Shown: positions 25,562-35,685, counted from the stretch's first letter. The stretch is 64,000 nt of DNA from Hymenobacter gummosus (GCF_003970915.1 NZ_RXOF01000001.1:186001-250000), one strand, 5' to 3'. Numbers and translations: made by a program. Notes: generated by a model not told the origin, from the sequence alone.

Positions 25562-28435
25562 TTATTCGATTACCACCGTGCGGCTGATGCTGGCACCGCC
25601 AACCTCTACGCGCAGGGTGTACAGGCCACGGCTCAGGCCTTCGAGGCCGATCTGCTGCTCGGCGGCACCGTTGCGGATGCTAACGCCTTGCTTGCGCACC
25701 ACCTGGCCCAGCGCGTTGATCAGGTTGGCCTGACCAGCCTGGGCGGCACCGGCGCCGTTGAGGCGCAGCGTGAGCGTACCGCCGTGGGCCGGGTTCGGGA
25801 ATACCGTCAGTTCGCCGCCCACCAGCGGGTTGCGGGTAGCCAGCACGTTGCCAATTACGAAGGCGCCTTGCGTATCGGCCGTGTTGTAGCCCGATACGGC
25901 AATGTAGTAGGTACCACCGGCCGTCAGGCCCGTGAAGCTCTGGTTGCCTACGGGCAGGTTGGTCCCGCTGGCAGCCCGGCAGGCCACCAGGTTGAAGGCC
26001 GTTGAGCAGTTAGTGGCCGTGAACAGGCGAATCATACCGGCCGCGTTACCCGACATTGCCACGTTGAGGGTGGTCTGGCCGGCCGGCAGCGTGAAGCGGT
26101 ACCATACGTCCTTCGGAGCCAGGGCCGGCGAGCAGGCCGGCAGCGAGGAGTTGGCCCCGCCAGCGGTGGTCGTCGTGGCACCCAGCGTCGTGCCGTTGGC
26201 CTGGGTGAGGCCGGCGGCGCTGGCCGTCAGCACTACCGCGCCGCAGGGGTCGTCGTTGGTCGGTACGGTAATCAGCGTGCGGAAGCAGGTGGGGCCCACC
26301 CAGGCGCTCTGGCCGTTCACCGTGCCGCAGTTCTGGCGCACGTAGTAGCAGTACTGCGTGTCCGAGGTCAAGCCACTGATGGTCGTGGTGGTCGTGGTCA
26401 GACCCGTTACGTTGGTGCCGGTGCCCAGCGTGAAGCCTTGCGGGCCGTACTGCACCTCGTACGTGGCGCCGGTGGCGGTGGTGCCGCTCCAGCTCAGCGT
26501 GGCGCTGCTGCTAGTGGGGGTAACGAGCGGCGCCGCGGGGGCAGCGCAGTTCGAGGGCGTGACGGCGCACAGCGAGAAGCCACCTTCCGTATCGTTGCCG
26601 AACTCCCATACGCGTACGTAGATGGTGCTGCCCGGCGTGAGGCCCGTCAGGTCAAGCTTCGAGTACAGGCCGTTGGCCGAGTCGTCGTCGTCGCACTCAA
26701 TCAGGGCGAGGTTGCCGCAGGTGCCGGAGTAAGCCGCCATGCCCGTGTCGGTGATGGACGTGCCCGAAGAAGCTGCGCCGGTTTCTAGGGTCAGCGTGCC
26801 CGTAGCGGGCACCACTACCGAGTACCACACGTCGCCGCCCGAGTAGCTGGCGCAGCCCGGAGCCGGGATGTTGGCCGAAGCCGTAGCGGCTGCGTTGGTG
26901 CCGTTGATGGGGCTCACGCAAGCGGTGCCGAACTGCACGGTCAGCGGCGTGGCCGTGGCGCATTCGTCGTTGGTCGGGGGCGTCGGACCCGGCGTTACGC
27001 AGATGCTGAAGGAACTGCTGCCGCCCGCCGGAGCGGTGTTGCTGTTCGGGTAGATGCGCACGTAGTACACTTGGTTGGCCGTGAGGCCGCCCACGCGCAG
27101 TGCGGTGCCGGTGGCACTCGTGGAGAACGTGCCGCACGCTACGCTGTTGGTAGCGGTGCAGGCACCCGAGCGCACGTCGATAACCCCGGCAAACTGGCCG
27201 ATTACGTTAACCACGTGCGAGGTGCTGGTAGCCGTGAAACGGTACCATACGTCGGCCGCCGTCGTCAGCGTCGTCGAGCCGCAGCTGGCCGTGGGCGCCA
27301 GCGACTGGGTGGCACCCAGTACGGTGCCCGTCACGGGAGTGGTGCAGGCAGTTGTCACGGGCACTACCACCGAAGTAGCGCATTCATCGTTGGTGGCCGG
27401 CAGCGGGAACGTGGTGAAGCTCACCGGGCCCGCAATAGTGCTGCTGCCAGCGGTGCCACCGCAGTTCTGCGTGATGTAGGCCTGGTAGGCAGTGTTGGGC
27501 TGCAAACCCGTAATAGCGACGCTGGTCGTACCAGCCGCGCTGGTGGTCGTCTGGCTACCCGTGCCGCCCGGCGTAAAGCCCGTGGGGCCGTACGTAATGG
27601 TGTAGTTGCCACCACCACCCAGGATGGTCCAGTTCAGCGTGGCACCATTGCTGGAAATGTTCGTTATGGTGAGGTTGCGCGGGGCCGGGCAAGCGGGCAG
27701 CGGAGCGGGCGTGAAGGTGTAAGTCTGCCCCGTAGCCGGTTTGGTGCTGATGTTGTCGGTTTCGGTGGCGCTGCTGGTAGTAGGCGCTGCTGAAGCATCG
27801 CTCAGCGACAGGAAGCTGCCCGTGCCGGTGCCGACACCCGATAGCCCAATGGAAGCCGTCGGCGTGCCAGAAATGGCGGCAGGCTCCTGCTGATAGATAA
27901 ACTGTACCCGGTTAGTGCCTTCGTACAGCTTTACCTGGAAGGAGATTACCGGTGAAGTAGCCTGGTAGTTCCAGAACCAGTCGCGCCATTCGAAGGTGAA
28001 TACCCGGTTCGGAGCCGTACCAGTGGTGGTGTAGGAAGCCGTACCGCCCCCACCGTCGATGTCGTCCCACAGCGGAGCTACCAGCGGCCGATAATCCGCC
28101 CCTACGCCGTCCAAGTTGTTGGTCAGCTCGTTGCCGGTAGCAGCCGTGTTGAAGGTTATCCACCCGTTCGATGAGGCCTTGATCTGCGTGTAGACGGTGC
28201 CATCGTAGGTGAAGTTGAAACCCAGCGGAATTACGCCGGAAATTGCATCGTCGGTTTGAATAGCCGAAACAGTCGTCCCGCCGGTGAGCGGAGTAAACGT
28301 TCCCGCCGATGGGGCAAAGGTGTAGGTGTCCACCTGTGCATTGGCAGCTGAAGTGCCCAGCAACGTGGCTACGGCTACTGCCGCGGCCCGGTACCAGACT
28401 TTGCTCTTACGCCAGTTGCGTAAAACGTTGACCAT
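25562..28435 (-). CDS. Large T9SS-secreted multidomain protein with Fn3 modules
   Basis: 957 aa from the ATG at 28435 (MVNVLRNWRK). Signal peptide ends near ANAQ, about 34. Domains in order: an adhesin-like beta-rich front (about 40-220), a fibronectin type III domain (about 225-310, CPAPRNLTITNISSNGATL), three pre-peptidase/collagen-binding-like domains opening NDECATS, NDECATA and NDDPCGA, a second Fn3 between them, and a type A sorting domain (VFPNPAHGG, GLYTLRVEVGG). It is probably a surface adhesin. About 700 bp of it are nearly identical to its upstream neighbour. No enzymatic motif seen. Confidence 0.9.
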   Translation of the reverse strand: MVNVLRNWRKSKVWYRAAAVAVATLLGTSAANAQVDTYTFAPSAGTFTPLTGGTTVSAIQTDDAISGVIPLGFNFTYDGTVYTQIKASSNGWITFNTAATGNELTNNLDGVGADYRPLVAPLWDDIDGGGGTASYTTTGTAPNRVFTFEWRDWFWNYQATSPVISFQVKLYEGTNRVQFIYQQEPAAISGTPTASIGLSGVGTGTGSFLSLSDASAAPTTSSATETDNISTKPATGQTYTFTPAPLPACPAPRNLTITNISSNGATLNWTILGGGGNYTITYGPTGFTPGGTGSQTTTSAAGTTSVAITGLQPNTAYQAYITQNCGGTAGSSTIAGPVSFTTFPLPATNDECATSVVVPVTTACTTPVTGTVLGATQSLAPTASCGSTTLTTAADVWYRFTATSTSHVVNVIGQFAGVIDVRSGACTATNSVACGTFSTSATGTALRVGGLTANQVYYVRIYPNSNTAPAGGSSSFSICVTPGPTPPTNDECATATPLTVQFGTACVSPINGTNAAATASANIPAPGCASYSGGDVWYSVVVPATGTLTLETGAASSGTSITDTGMAAYSGTCGNLALIECDDDDSANGLYSKLDLTGLTPGSTIYVRVWEFGNDTEGGFSLCAVTPSNCAAPAAPLVTPTSSSATLSWSGTTATGATYEVQYGPQGFTLGTGTNVTGLTTTTTTISGLTSDTQYCYYVRQNCGTVNGQSAWVGPTCFRTLITVPTNDDPCGAVVLTASAAGLTQANGTTLGATTTTAGGANSSLPACSPALAPKDVWYRFTLPAGQTTLNVAMSGNAAGMIRLFTATNCSTAFNLVACRAASGTNLPVGNQSFTGLTAGGTYYIAVSGYNTADTQGAFVIGNVLATRNPLVGGELTVFPNPAHGGTLTLRLNGAGAAQAGQANLINALGQVVRKQGVSIRNGAAEQQIGLEGLSRGLYTLRVEVGGASISRTVVIE
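26280..26973 (-). repeat. Module nearly identical to 29268-29964 in the neighbouring gene
   Basis: The stretch encoding one NDECATATPL domain plus the following Fn3 matches base for base over long runs in the gene upstream, apart from scattered changes and one codon-sized insertion (3 nt). Outside these limits the genes diverge strongly. Confidence 0.85.
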
Positions 28436-28503
28436 AGAGTGAGAAGGGTTAAGGTGTGAGAAATGGCAAATGGGAGGCGGGTGCGGCACCAATAAACATA
28501 AAA

Positions 28504-28536
28504 AAAAGACAGCAACGGAGGCCGTTGCTGTCTTTT
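28504..28536 (-). terminator. Rho-independent terminator after the giant T9SS gene
   Basis: AAAAGACAGCAACGG (28504-28518) pairs with 28522-28536 around AGG. On the minus strand it is followed by TTTTTTTT, so it ends the 28556-33358 transcript and separates it from the next gene. Confidence 0.93.
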
Positions 28537-28555
28537 CATTAAACAGTTAATTTTT

Positions 28556-31500
28556 TTAATCAACTACCACCTTCTGCACGACTACGTCGCTGCCAGCGGT
28601 GAGGCGCACTTGGTACATGCCTTTGGCCAGCCCTTGGGTGTTGAGCACCTGCTCCATGCTGCCGTTGCGCACCTCGGCGCTACGCGTCAGCACTACCTGG
28701 CCCAGGGCGTTGAGCACTTCGCAGCGCACCGTGCCGGGCTTGATGCCGCTGACGCGCACGTTCAGGGCCGAGCCACCGGCTACCGGGTTCGGGAAGATGC
28801 TTACTTCACCCCCAGCCAGGGCGTTGCGCTTGGCCGTCACGGTGAAGGCGCCCGGGGTGTCGCCCGCGCCAAAGCCCGATACCGCCACGTAGTAAGTACC
28901 GCCAGCCGTCAGACCGGTAAAGGTCACGCGGCCCACCGAGGTGTTGGGACCGGCAGAGGCCTGGCAGCCCACCAGCGTAAACGCCGTCGAGCAGTTGGTA
29001 GCCGTGTAGAGGCGCACCATGCCAGCGGCGTTGCCGCTAAATACGGCGTTCATCGACGTCATGCCGGCGGGCAGCGTCACGCGGTACCACACGTCGCGGG
29101 GAGCCAGCGTGGGCGAGCAGGCCGGCAGCGAGTTGGGCAGGCCGCCCCCGGTGCTGGTCGTAGCCCCGATGGTGGTGCCGGTCAGGCCGCTCAGGTTGCC
29201 GAACTGGTTGACGGTGGCCGTCACGGCGTTGCAAGGCTCGTCGTTGGCGGCAGCCAGTACGTTGGTCCGGAAGCAGGTGGGGCCCACCCAGGCGCTCTGG
29301 CCGTTCACCGTGCCGCAGTTCTGGCGCACGTAGTAGCAGTACTCCGTATCGGGGTTCAGGCCACTGAGCGTGGTCGTAGTCGTGGTGATGCCGGTTACGT
29401 TGGTGCCGGTGCCCAGCGTGAAGTTGGGTGCACCGTACTGCACTTCGTAGGTAGCGCCGGTGGCGGTGGTGCCGCTCCAGCTCAGCGTGGCGCTGTTGCT
29501 GGTCACCGTGGACAGCGGAGCCGTGGGGGCGGCGCAGTTCGAGGGCGTGATGGCGCACAGCGAGAATTCGCCCTGCAGGTCGTTGCCGAACTCCCATACG
29601 CGTACGTAGATGGTGCTGCCCGGCGTGAGGCCCGTCAGGTCAAGCTTCGAGTACAGGCCGTTGGGCGAGTCGTCGTCGTCGCACTCAATCAGCGCGAGGT
29701 TGCCGCAGGTGCCGGAGTAAGCCGCCATGCCCGTGTCGGTGATGGACGTGCCCGAGCCCGAACCAGCACCCGTTTCCAGGGTCAGCGTGCCCGTAGCGGG
29801 CACCACTACCGAGTACCACACGTCGCCGCCCGAGTAGCTGGCGCAGCCCGGAGCCGGGATGTTGGCCGAAGCCGAGGCGTTGATGTTGTTACCGATGATG
29901 GGGCTCACGCAAGCGGTGCCGAACTGCACGGTCAGCGGCGTGGCCGTGGCGCATTCGTCGTTGGCTGCCGGCGTCGGAGCCGTGGTTACGCAGATGGTAA
30001 AGTTGCTATCCGACGAGCTCGGCGCCGTGGCGCTGAAGGAGTAGATGCGGACGTAGTAGGTCTGGTTGGGCGTCAGGCCGTACACGCGCAGCTGCTCAGC
30101 CCCGCCCGAGCTGGAGTTGTCGATGCATTGCAGAGCGGTGAGGGTGCCGCAGCTGCCCGAGAATACCTGCACGACGGCGTCGAAGCCGGTCAGCTCGTCC
30201 ACATCAATCTGGTGGCCGGTGCTGGTGGCCACGAAGCTGTACCATACGTCGTCGTCGGCCGTGCCGGGCGAGGTCAGGCCGCAGGTCGGAATCGTACCCG
30301 TCGACTGCGTAGCCAGCCAGGTGGAGCCCGACGTCGGGTTGCAGGTAGCACCCGGGGTCAGCACCTGAGCCGTGGCGCAGTTGTCGTTGGCCGGCGGCGG
30401 CGTCGGAGCCGACACGCAGATGGTGAAGCCGCCGTTAGCCGCCGTCGGCGCGGTGCCGCTGAAGGAGTAGATGCGGACGTAGTAGGTCTGGTTGGGCGTC
30501 AGGCCGGTAGCCTGCATCACTTCCACCCCGTTGGCGGTAGCGTTGCCGATGCACTGCACAGCCGTGAGGCTGCCGCAGCTGCCCGAGAACAGCTGCATCA
30601 CGCCGGCAAAGCCCGCGCCTTCCACCAGGCGGATATCGTGCGCCGCGCCGGTGGCCACAAAGCGGTACCACACGTCGTCGTCGGCCGTGCCGGGCGAGGT
30701 GAGGTTACAGGCCGGAATCGTACCCGTCGACTGCGAAGCCTGGAATACGGTGCCGTTGGTGGGCGAGCAGGTAGCCGCCGAGGTCAGCAGCTGGGCCGTA
30801 GCGCATTCGTCGTTGCCAATCTGCGTCACGAAGGTGAGGTAGTTGGTCACGGACGTCTGGCTGCCCGCGCAGTTCGTGGTAATGGCTACCGTGTAGTTGG
30901 TAGCAGGCGCTAGGCCGCTCAGGGTGATGGGCGAAGCCGTGGGGTTCGGCGACACGGTTACCGGAGTGCCGTTGGCGGCCGTGTAGGTTACCGTGTAGCT
31001 GGTGCCGGCCGAGGGCGTGGTGAAGCTGATGGTGGCCGAGGTCGAGGTGCGCGTAGTCACCGCCAAGTTGGTTACGGCGGGGCAGGCCGGAACCGGTGCA
31101 ATGGTCACCAGGTAGTCCTCGGTTTCCCCCGAGAAGAACTCGGTGCAGGCATCAGTAGCACCGTTGGGGCTGCCCTGGCTGCGCGAACGAATGCGCAGGC
31201 CGGTAACGCCCTGCACCGCGTTGCTCGGCACGTTGAGCGTAATGGTGGTGGGAGCGTTGGCCGTCGAAGCCGTGGTAATCTGCTGCCACTCCGACGCCTC
31301 GTAGGCGCCGTTCTGGTTGTAATCGACCCACACCGACAGAATAGCCGAGGCGCTGGCGGTAACGCTCAGTTGGTAGGGCGTACCGGCCGAGAGCGTGGCC
31401 GTGGTGCTGCCCGTGGCCGGGTAAGCCGTGTAGCCGCTGCCGTTGGTTACCGAGCAAGTGGTGCCGGCGTTGTTCAGGGTGGTGCCCGTAATGGCTACCG

Positions 31501-33358
31501 CGGTAATGTCGGCCGTGCCGCAGTACGAGCCCAGGCCCGAGCTGCAGTAGTTGAAGGTGCTGCCCGTGGTGAACTGCGACACCGCGCAGCCCGTGGCCGC
31601 CCCGTTGGCGTTGCGCGCTACCACCTGATAATAATAGGTGGTGTTAGCGGCCAGGCTGGCGGGGGTGTAGCTGGTGCCGCTCTGGTTGCTGCTCACCAGC
31701 GGCGGCGTGGCCGTGGTACCGAAGTACACGTCGTAGCCCGTGGTGATGCCCGTGGTGCCAGGGCTCCAGGTGATGGTGAGCGGACGGCCTACGTTGGTGG
31801 CGTTGTTAGCGGGCGTCACGTTGGTGACGCAGCCCGGTACGCCGGTCAGCACGCTCAGGTTCACGTTGTCGAGGCCCACGTCGGTGGTGCTGAAGTCGGA
31901 ACGCACCCGGAAGCGGATGATGGCCGTAGCCGAAGTGGTAGCGGGCAGGCCCACGTTCACCGTCGTCCAGGTGCTGGCCGTGGTGCGGCGCACCAAGGCC
32001 GGCCCAAAGGTGGCGCCCCCATCGGTCGACAGGTGCACGGTCAGCGAGTCGGTGCCGCTGGTGTTGATGAAGTCAAAGCTCAGCAGCTTGTTGCCGGCCG
32101 TGCTCAGGTTGGCGTACAGGTCAAGCGTACCGACCGTGCCCGAGCTGGAGTTGTAGCTGTGGAAGCGGGCCGAACTGCTGCCCTGGCTGGCGGCCGGAGT
32201 GTAAGCACCCAAAGTCGAGGTCCAGGCGGCCGAAGCGCCATCGTCGTTGCGACGCCAGGAGTTGTTGCCAGTAGCGGGCGTGTTGCGCCAGCTGTTGCTG
32301 GGTACGTCGCGGGTGTTGCAGGCGTCCACCCAGGTGGCTTCGAAGCTTTCCGTGAACGGTACCGTGGCGTAGGTCGGGGCGGCCACCGTCACCTGCACCG
32401 CCGGCGTCGTGGCCGTCTGGCCCGAGCAGGTCAGCACGGCGCGGAAGTACGTGGTGGCCGACAGGGACGCCACCGAGTAGCCCGGGCTGGTAGCCCCGCT
32501 GATGTTGGTGAAGGTCGTGCCGTTGGTCGAGCTCTGCCACTGGTAGGTCATGCCCGTGCCGAAGGAAGCGCCCTGCAGCGAGAAGCTCACCGGCGAGCCG
32601 GCGCAGGCGCTGGTAGCCGAGGCTACCACGGTGCCCGCCGTGGGCGGGGCCGTGCAGGGGCCGCCGGGCGTGTAAGTCACGCGCAGCGTGGGGCGCCGGT
32701 CGCCGTAGGAAACCGCGGTCAGCGCCGTCGTGCCCGTCAGGGCCGCGCTGTTGGCATAGCCCAGGCCGAAACCGGTCGCCGGGTTCGTCACGAAATTGAC
32801 GGCGGCCGAAGCGCTGCCCTGCTTTTCCCAGTCGGTCAGGATGAGCAGGTTGCCGCCGGTGTAGGTAAACGGCTGGGTCAGCGTTACGGAAAAATACGCC
32901 CCGGCCGCGCCCGTGACCTGCTGCGTGGTGGAAGTGTAGGCCGGGGTAGCCGTGGCGCTCAGCGCCGACCACGTCTGCGTGGTACCCAGGGTGGTGCGAG
33001 AGGAGTTTTCCAGCCACACATTAAAGGTGTTGTTGCCGGTGACCTGGCCGGCGTCCGCTTTCAGCCACTCCAGCTGCGTGATAACCGCGCCCGTCGGGAT
33101 GCCCAACTCAGCCGGGGTGTACAGGTGCGCGTAGCGGGAGTAGTTGAAGGTCGAGCCGGCATCGTTGGACGAGCGGTAGAGCGGCCCATAAAAGTAGGAG
33201 CTGGTGGCCGGCGTTACCGGGGGCACCGTGGTGGAGCCCACGGTGACCGTCTGGGCCCAAGCGCTGGCAGAGGCCAGCCACAGGAGCATGGGCAGCCACC
33301 ACGAACGCAGACCCAGCCCGGGTGTGGGGCTGATCCACATGCGTAAAGTTTTTCGCAT
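28556..33358 (-). CDS. Giant T9SS-secreted multidomain protein with GEVED, Ig-like and Fn3 domains
   Basis: 1600 aa from the ATG at 33358 (MRKTLRMWISPTPG). Signal peptide to about residue 36 (ASAWAQ). Domains in order: a beta-sandwich front, an Ig-like repeat (CAGSPVSFSLQG), a MAM/choice-of-anchor-like domain (PFTESFEATWV), an Fn3 (ITWSPGTTGITTGYDVYFG), a GEVED domain ending SGETEDYLVTI, another Fn3, then three or four NDECATA-type domains, two of them (29970-30810) clear tandem duplicates, a further Fn3 and a type A sorting tail (IFPNPVAGGS, GMYQVRLTAG). It likely acts as a surface adhesin or matrix protein. A start at 33340 (MWISP) is also in frame. Confidence 0.91.
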   Translation of the reverse strand: MRKTLRMWISPTPGLGLRSWWLPMLLWLASASAWAQTVTVGSTTVPPVTPATSSYFYGPLYRSSNDAGSTFNYSRYAHLYTPAELGIPTGAVITQLEWLKADAGQVTGNNTFNVWLENSSRTTLGTTQTWSALSATATPAYTSTTQQVTGAAGAYFSVTLTQPFTYTGGNLLILTDWEKQGSASAAVNFVTNPATGFGLGYANSAALTGTTALTAVSYGDRRPTLRVTYTPGGPCTAPPTAGTVVASATSACAGSPVSFSLQGASFGTGMTYQWQSSTNGTTFTNISGATSPGYSVASLSATTYFRAVLTCSGQTATTPAVQVTVAAPTYATVPFTESFEATWVDACNTRDVPSNSWRNTPATGNNSWRRNDDGASAAWTSTLGAYTPAASQGSSSARFHSYNSSSGTVGTLDLYANLSTAGNKLLSFDFINTSGTDSLTVHLSTDGGATFGPALVRRTTASTWTTVNVGLPATTSATAIIRFRVRSDFSTTDVGLDNVNLSVLTGVPGCVTNVTPANNATNVGRPLTITWSPGTTGITTGYDVYFGTTATPPLVSSNQSGTSYTPASLAANTTYYYQVVARNANGAATGCAVSQFTTGSTFNYCSSGLGSYCGTADITAVAITGTTLNNAGTTCSVTNGSGYTAYPATGSTTATLSAGTPYQLSVTASASAILSVWVDYNQNGAYEASEWQQITTASTANAPTTITLNVPSNAVQGVTGLRIRSRSQGSPNGATDACTEFFSGETEDYLVTIAPVPACPAVTNLAVTTRTSTSATISFTTPSAGTSYTVTYTAANGTPVTVSPNPTASPITLSGLAPATNYTVAITTNCAGSQTSVTNYLTFVTQIGNDECATAQLLTSAATCSPTNGTVFQASQSTGTIPACNLTSPGTADDDVWYRFVATGAAHDIRLVEGAGFAGVMQLFSGSCGSLTAVQCIGNATANGVEVMQATGLTPNQTYYVRIYSFSGTAPTAANGGFTICVSAPTPPPANDNCATAQVLTPGATCNPTSGSTWLATQSTGTIPTCGLTSPGTADDDVWYSFVATSTGHQIDVDELTGFDAVVQVFSGSCGTLTALQCIDNSSSGGAEQLRVYGLTPNQTYYVRIYSFSATAPSSSDSNFTICVTTAPTPAANDECATATPLTVQFGTACVSPIIGNNINASASANIPAPGCASYSGGDVWYSVVVPATGTLTLETGAGSGSGTSITDTGMAAYSGTCGNLALIECDDDDSPNGLYSKLDLTGLTPGSTIYVRVWEFGNDLQGEFSLCAITPSNCAAPTAPLSTVTSNSATLSWSGTTATGATYEVQYGAPNFTLGTGTNVTGITTTTTTLSGLNPDTEYCYYVRQNCGTVNGQSAWVGPTCFRTNVLAAANDEPCNAVTATVNQFGNLSGLTGTTIGATTSTGGGLPNSLPACSPTLAPRDVWYRVTLPAGMTSMNAVFSGNAAGMVRLYTATNCSTAFTLVGCQASAGPNTSVGRVTFTGLTAGGTYYVAVSGFGAGDTPGAFTVTAKRNALAGGEVSIFPNPVAGGSALNVRVSGIKPGTVRCEVLNALGQVVLTRSAEVRNGSMEQVLNTQGLAKGMYQVRLTAGSDVVVQKVVVD
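29268..29964 (-). repeat. Second copy of the shared module
   Basis: Same order and reading frame as 26280-26973. Runs such as the stretch starting CGGAAGCAGGTGGGGCCCAC and the one encoding SITDTGMAAYSGTCGNLAL are unchanged between copies. The extra codon falls in GAGSGSGTS. Confidence 0.85.
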
Positions 33359-33639
33359 GAAAAGAAAGTTAAGGGTGGTTGAAAGGATGCTTCGGCACAC
33401 AAATTGCCGATAACGACCCTTAAAGCTAACCCGGCCGAACTGATATTTAAAAAGATTATTCTTTTCGGAACTTTTTTTTTGATCCAACCCGAAATTGACA
33501 AAAGCTGGTAAAATATTTGCTCTGTGCTATACAGCTTTTTACGACTGATTTTGCGACGTAAGGCATAATTGTCTTTATCTTACGCAGCAAATTCGGACAC
33601 CCACCCAGGTTTCATCGTTTCTCTTCAACCCCTTTTCAC
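33359..33639. other. Divergent promoter region, 281 bp
   Basis: AT-rich gap between the divergent giant T9SS gene and the gliding-type gene. For the plus-strand gene, TATCTTAC near 33575 is a fair -7 (TAnnTTTG with two mismatches) about 60 nt before the ATG. On the minus strand TAGCTTTA near 33420-33427 is a similar weak match. A/T runs around 33447-33480 (AAAAAGATTATTCTTTTC) form a small palindrome. No small gene was recognised. Confidence 0.4.
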
Positions 33640-35685
33640 ATGAAGCACCTCCTACGCGCTTCCCTCTTGCTCTTCTCAGCCTGGTGCCTGGCACTAGCCG
33701 GAGTTCAGCAGGCGTACGCCTCGCACGCCCAAGGCGGGCAGCTGACTTACGAGTTCCTGCGTGTTGTGCCGGCAACTGCTACCGCGCCGGAGAAACAGCG
33801 CTACCGCGTGACGGCACGCTACTTCCGCGACTGCTCCGGTATCACGGCCGAAACCTCCCTCACGCTGAACTGCCGCGTTGGTACGCCCGCTACTTCCTGC
33901 ACCGTCAATGACCCGCGCAACCCGGCGCCGGTAACGCTTGTCCGCGGCACTCCCTCCATCGGTACGCCTTACTGCAATAGCCAAGCCAGCCTGAACGTCT
34001 GCGTTTCGGGCAGCCAGAACCCCAACTACGAAGTAGCCAGCTACGTGGGCGAAGTAGAGCTGGAGTATGCTCCCGAGTGGACGATGAGCGTTGAAATCAG
34101 CGCCCGTCCCAGCATCGAGAACATCGGCGGCAACACCACCCTGCGCTTCGAGGCTACCCTGAACAACCAGATTGCCTTGGCCAGCGGCACCCAGTCGCGC
34201 CAGCAGAACAACTCGCCCCAGTACAGCAACCTGGATACGCCGGTGCCCTTCGTGTGCGTAAACCAGCGTACCTCTTTGACTTTCTCCACCTTCGAGCCGG
34301 ACGGCGACTCGCTGGTGTACAACCTGGACCGCCCCCTGGAAGGCTGCAACAACTTCTCGACCTACATCAACTCGCCGAGCGGCACCCCGATCGTCCTTTC
34401 GACGAACCCGCCCTGCATTTTCCAGCCGCCTACGGCCACCATCCCCTACTCGGCGACTTATCCCATTTCGTCTTACAACACGAATGGCGTCTGCAGCCCC
34501 ACCAACGCGTTGGTTACCGGCACGCCTTACTTTAACTTCGACCCGTCGTCGGGTGGCTTCACGTTCACGCCGTCTATCTTCTATCCGGGCACTCCGTCGT
34601 CGGCTGGTCGTAACAAGTACGCCGTAGTTGGTAAAGTAACGGAGTTCCGTCTCATCAACGGCCGCTACTACAAAGTTGGCTCGGTACGCCGCGACATGCT
34701 CGTTATCGTTATCGACTGCGGTGGCAACACGGTGCCCAGCGCGCCGATAGCTCAGCCCGTTACGGCTGGTAACAACACCCAGATTGTCAACACCGACTCC
34801 ACCATCGTAACGGCCCAGGCCTGCGAATACACCGAGGTAAACGTCAACTTCCGTGACCCGAACCCCGGCGACCAGCTGACGGTAACCTACGCCCTACCGA
34901 CCGACCCTTACTACGCTGACCTGTTCGACGGCACCGCTGCCAACGTATTCACCCTGACCAACAACGGTCAGACGGCTCCCGTTGGCCGCCTGCGTCTGCG
35001 CCCCGACCCGCTGCTGACGAACAAGACCTTCCGCATCCAGGTGCGCGTAGAAGACAACGCCTGCCCCATCAAGGCTGTGCAGAACCGTATCATCGTGATT
35101 CGCGTGACCCGCCGCAGCGTGGCCGACGTAACCATCGGCGGCACCAACCCGGCTCCGGGCACCGCCATCAAGCGTGACTCGCTTATCACCATCGGCGACG
35201 CCATCGACCTGGTGGCCCGCGCCAACCGCCCAGCGGTAATCGGTACTTCGCCCGTTACCTACACCTACACTTGGCGCGCCAGCACTCCGGATGACATCAG
35301 CGACCTGGACGCTACCAAGAAAACCCAGCAGAGCATCACCGTAACGCCCAAGCAGAACACCCGCTACTTCGTGAGCATCGCGCCGAGCGGCTTCCGCGCC
35401 GGTGCCTGCGTCGACACGGCTTCCTTCGTTATCCGCCTCGCGCCGAAAGTGCCGAACGTGTTTACCCCGAACGGCGACGGCAAGAACGACTTCTTCGTTA
35501 TCAAAGAATCGTCGCAGCCCTCGCGCCGCTTGGAAGTATTCAACCGCTGGGGCCGCAAAATCGGCGACTGGGCTGACTACAAGAACGACTGGGACGGCAA
35601 AGGCCAAGCCGACGGCGTATACTACTACCAGATTACCCTCGCTGACGGCACCCGTCAGAAGGGCTGGGTAGAAATCATGCGCTAA
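33640..35685 (+). CDS. Gliding-type secreted protein with CHU_C (type B) sorting domain
   Basis: 681 aa. Signal peptide to about 27 (QQAYASHAQG). The body (30-590) is beta-rich with cysteines in pairs (YFRDCSG, TLNCRVG, SCTVND) and PKD-like material (VDLVARANRPAVIGTSPVTYTYTW, about 520-590). The C-terminus is a classic type B sorting domain: VPNVFTPNGDGKNDFFVI, EVFNRWGRKI, WDGKGQADGVYYYQI. Proteins like SprB and others use this tail for T9SS export to the cell surface. Codon use is richer in CGT, GGT, GTT and GTA than in neighbouring genes, as in highly expressed genes. Exact role unknown. Confidence 0.9.
   Translation: MKHLLRASLLLFSAWCLALAGVQQAYASHAQGGQLTYEFLRVVPATATAPEKQRYRVTARYFRDCSGITAETSLTLNCRVGTPATSCTVNDPRNPAPVTLVRGTPSIGTPYCNSQASLNVCVSGSQNPNYEVASYVGEVELEYAPEWTMSVEISARPSIENIGGNTTLRFEATLNNQIALASGTQSRQQNNSPQYSNLDTPVPFVCVNQRTSLTFSTFEPDGDSLVYNLDRPLEGCNNFSTYINSPSGTPIVLSTNPPCIFQPPTATIPYSATYPISSYNTNGVCSPTNALVTGTPYFNFDPSSGGFTFTPSIFYPGTPSSAGRNKYAVVGKVTEFRLINGRYYKVGSVRRDMLVIVIDCGGNTVPSAPIAQPVTAGNNTQIVNTDSTIVTAQACEYTEVNVNFRDPNPGDQLTVTYALPTDPYYADLFDGTAANVFTLTNNGQTAPVGRLRLRPDPLLTNKTFRIQVRVEDNACPIKAVQNRIIVIRVTRRSVADVTIGGTNPAPGTAIKRDSLITIGDAIDLVARANRPAVIGTSPVTYTYTWRASTPDDISDLDATKKTQQSITVTPKQNTRYFVSIAPSGFRAGACVDTASFVIRLAPKVPNVFTPNGDGKNDFFVIKESSQPSRRLEVFNRWGRKIGDWADYKNDWDGKGQADGVYYYQITLADGTRQKGWVEIMR

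Noticed and set aside
31370-33346. 658-codon plus-strand open frame
   Set aside because: Antisense to the giant T9SS gene and built of Arg/Gly/Ala repeats with no start context.
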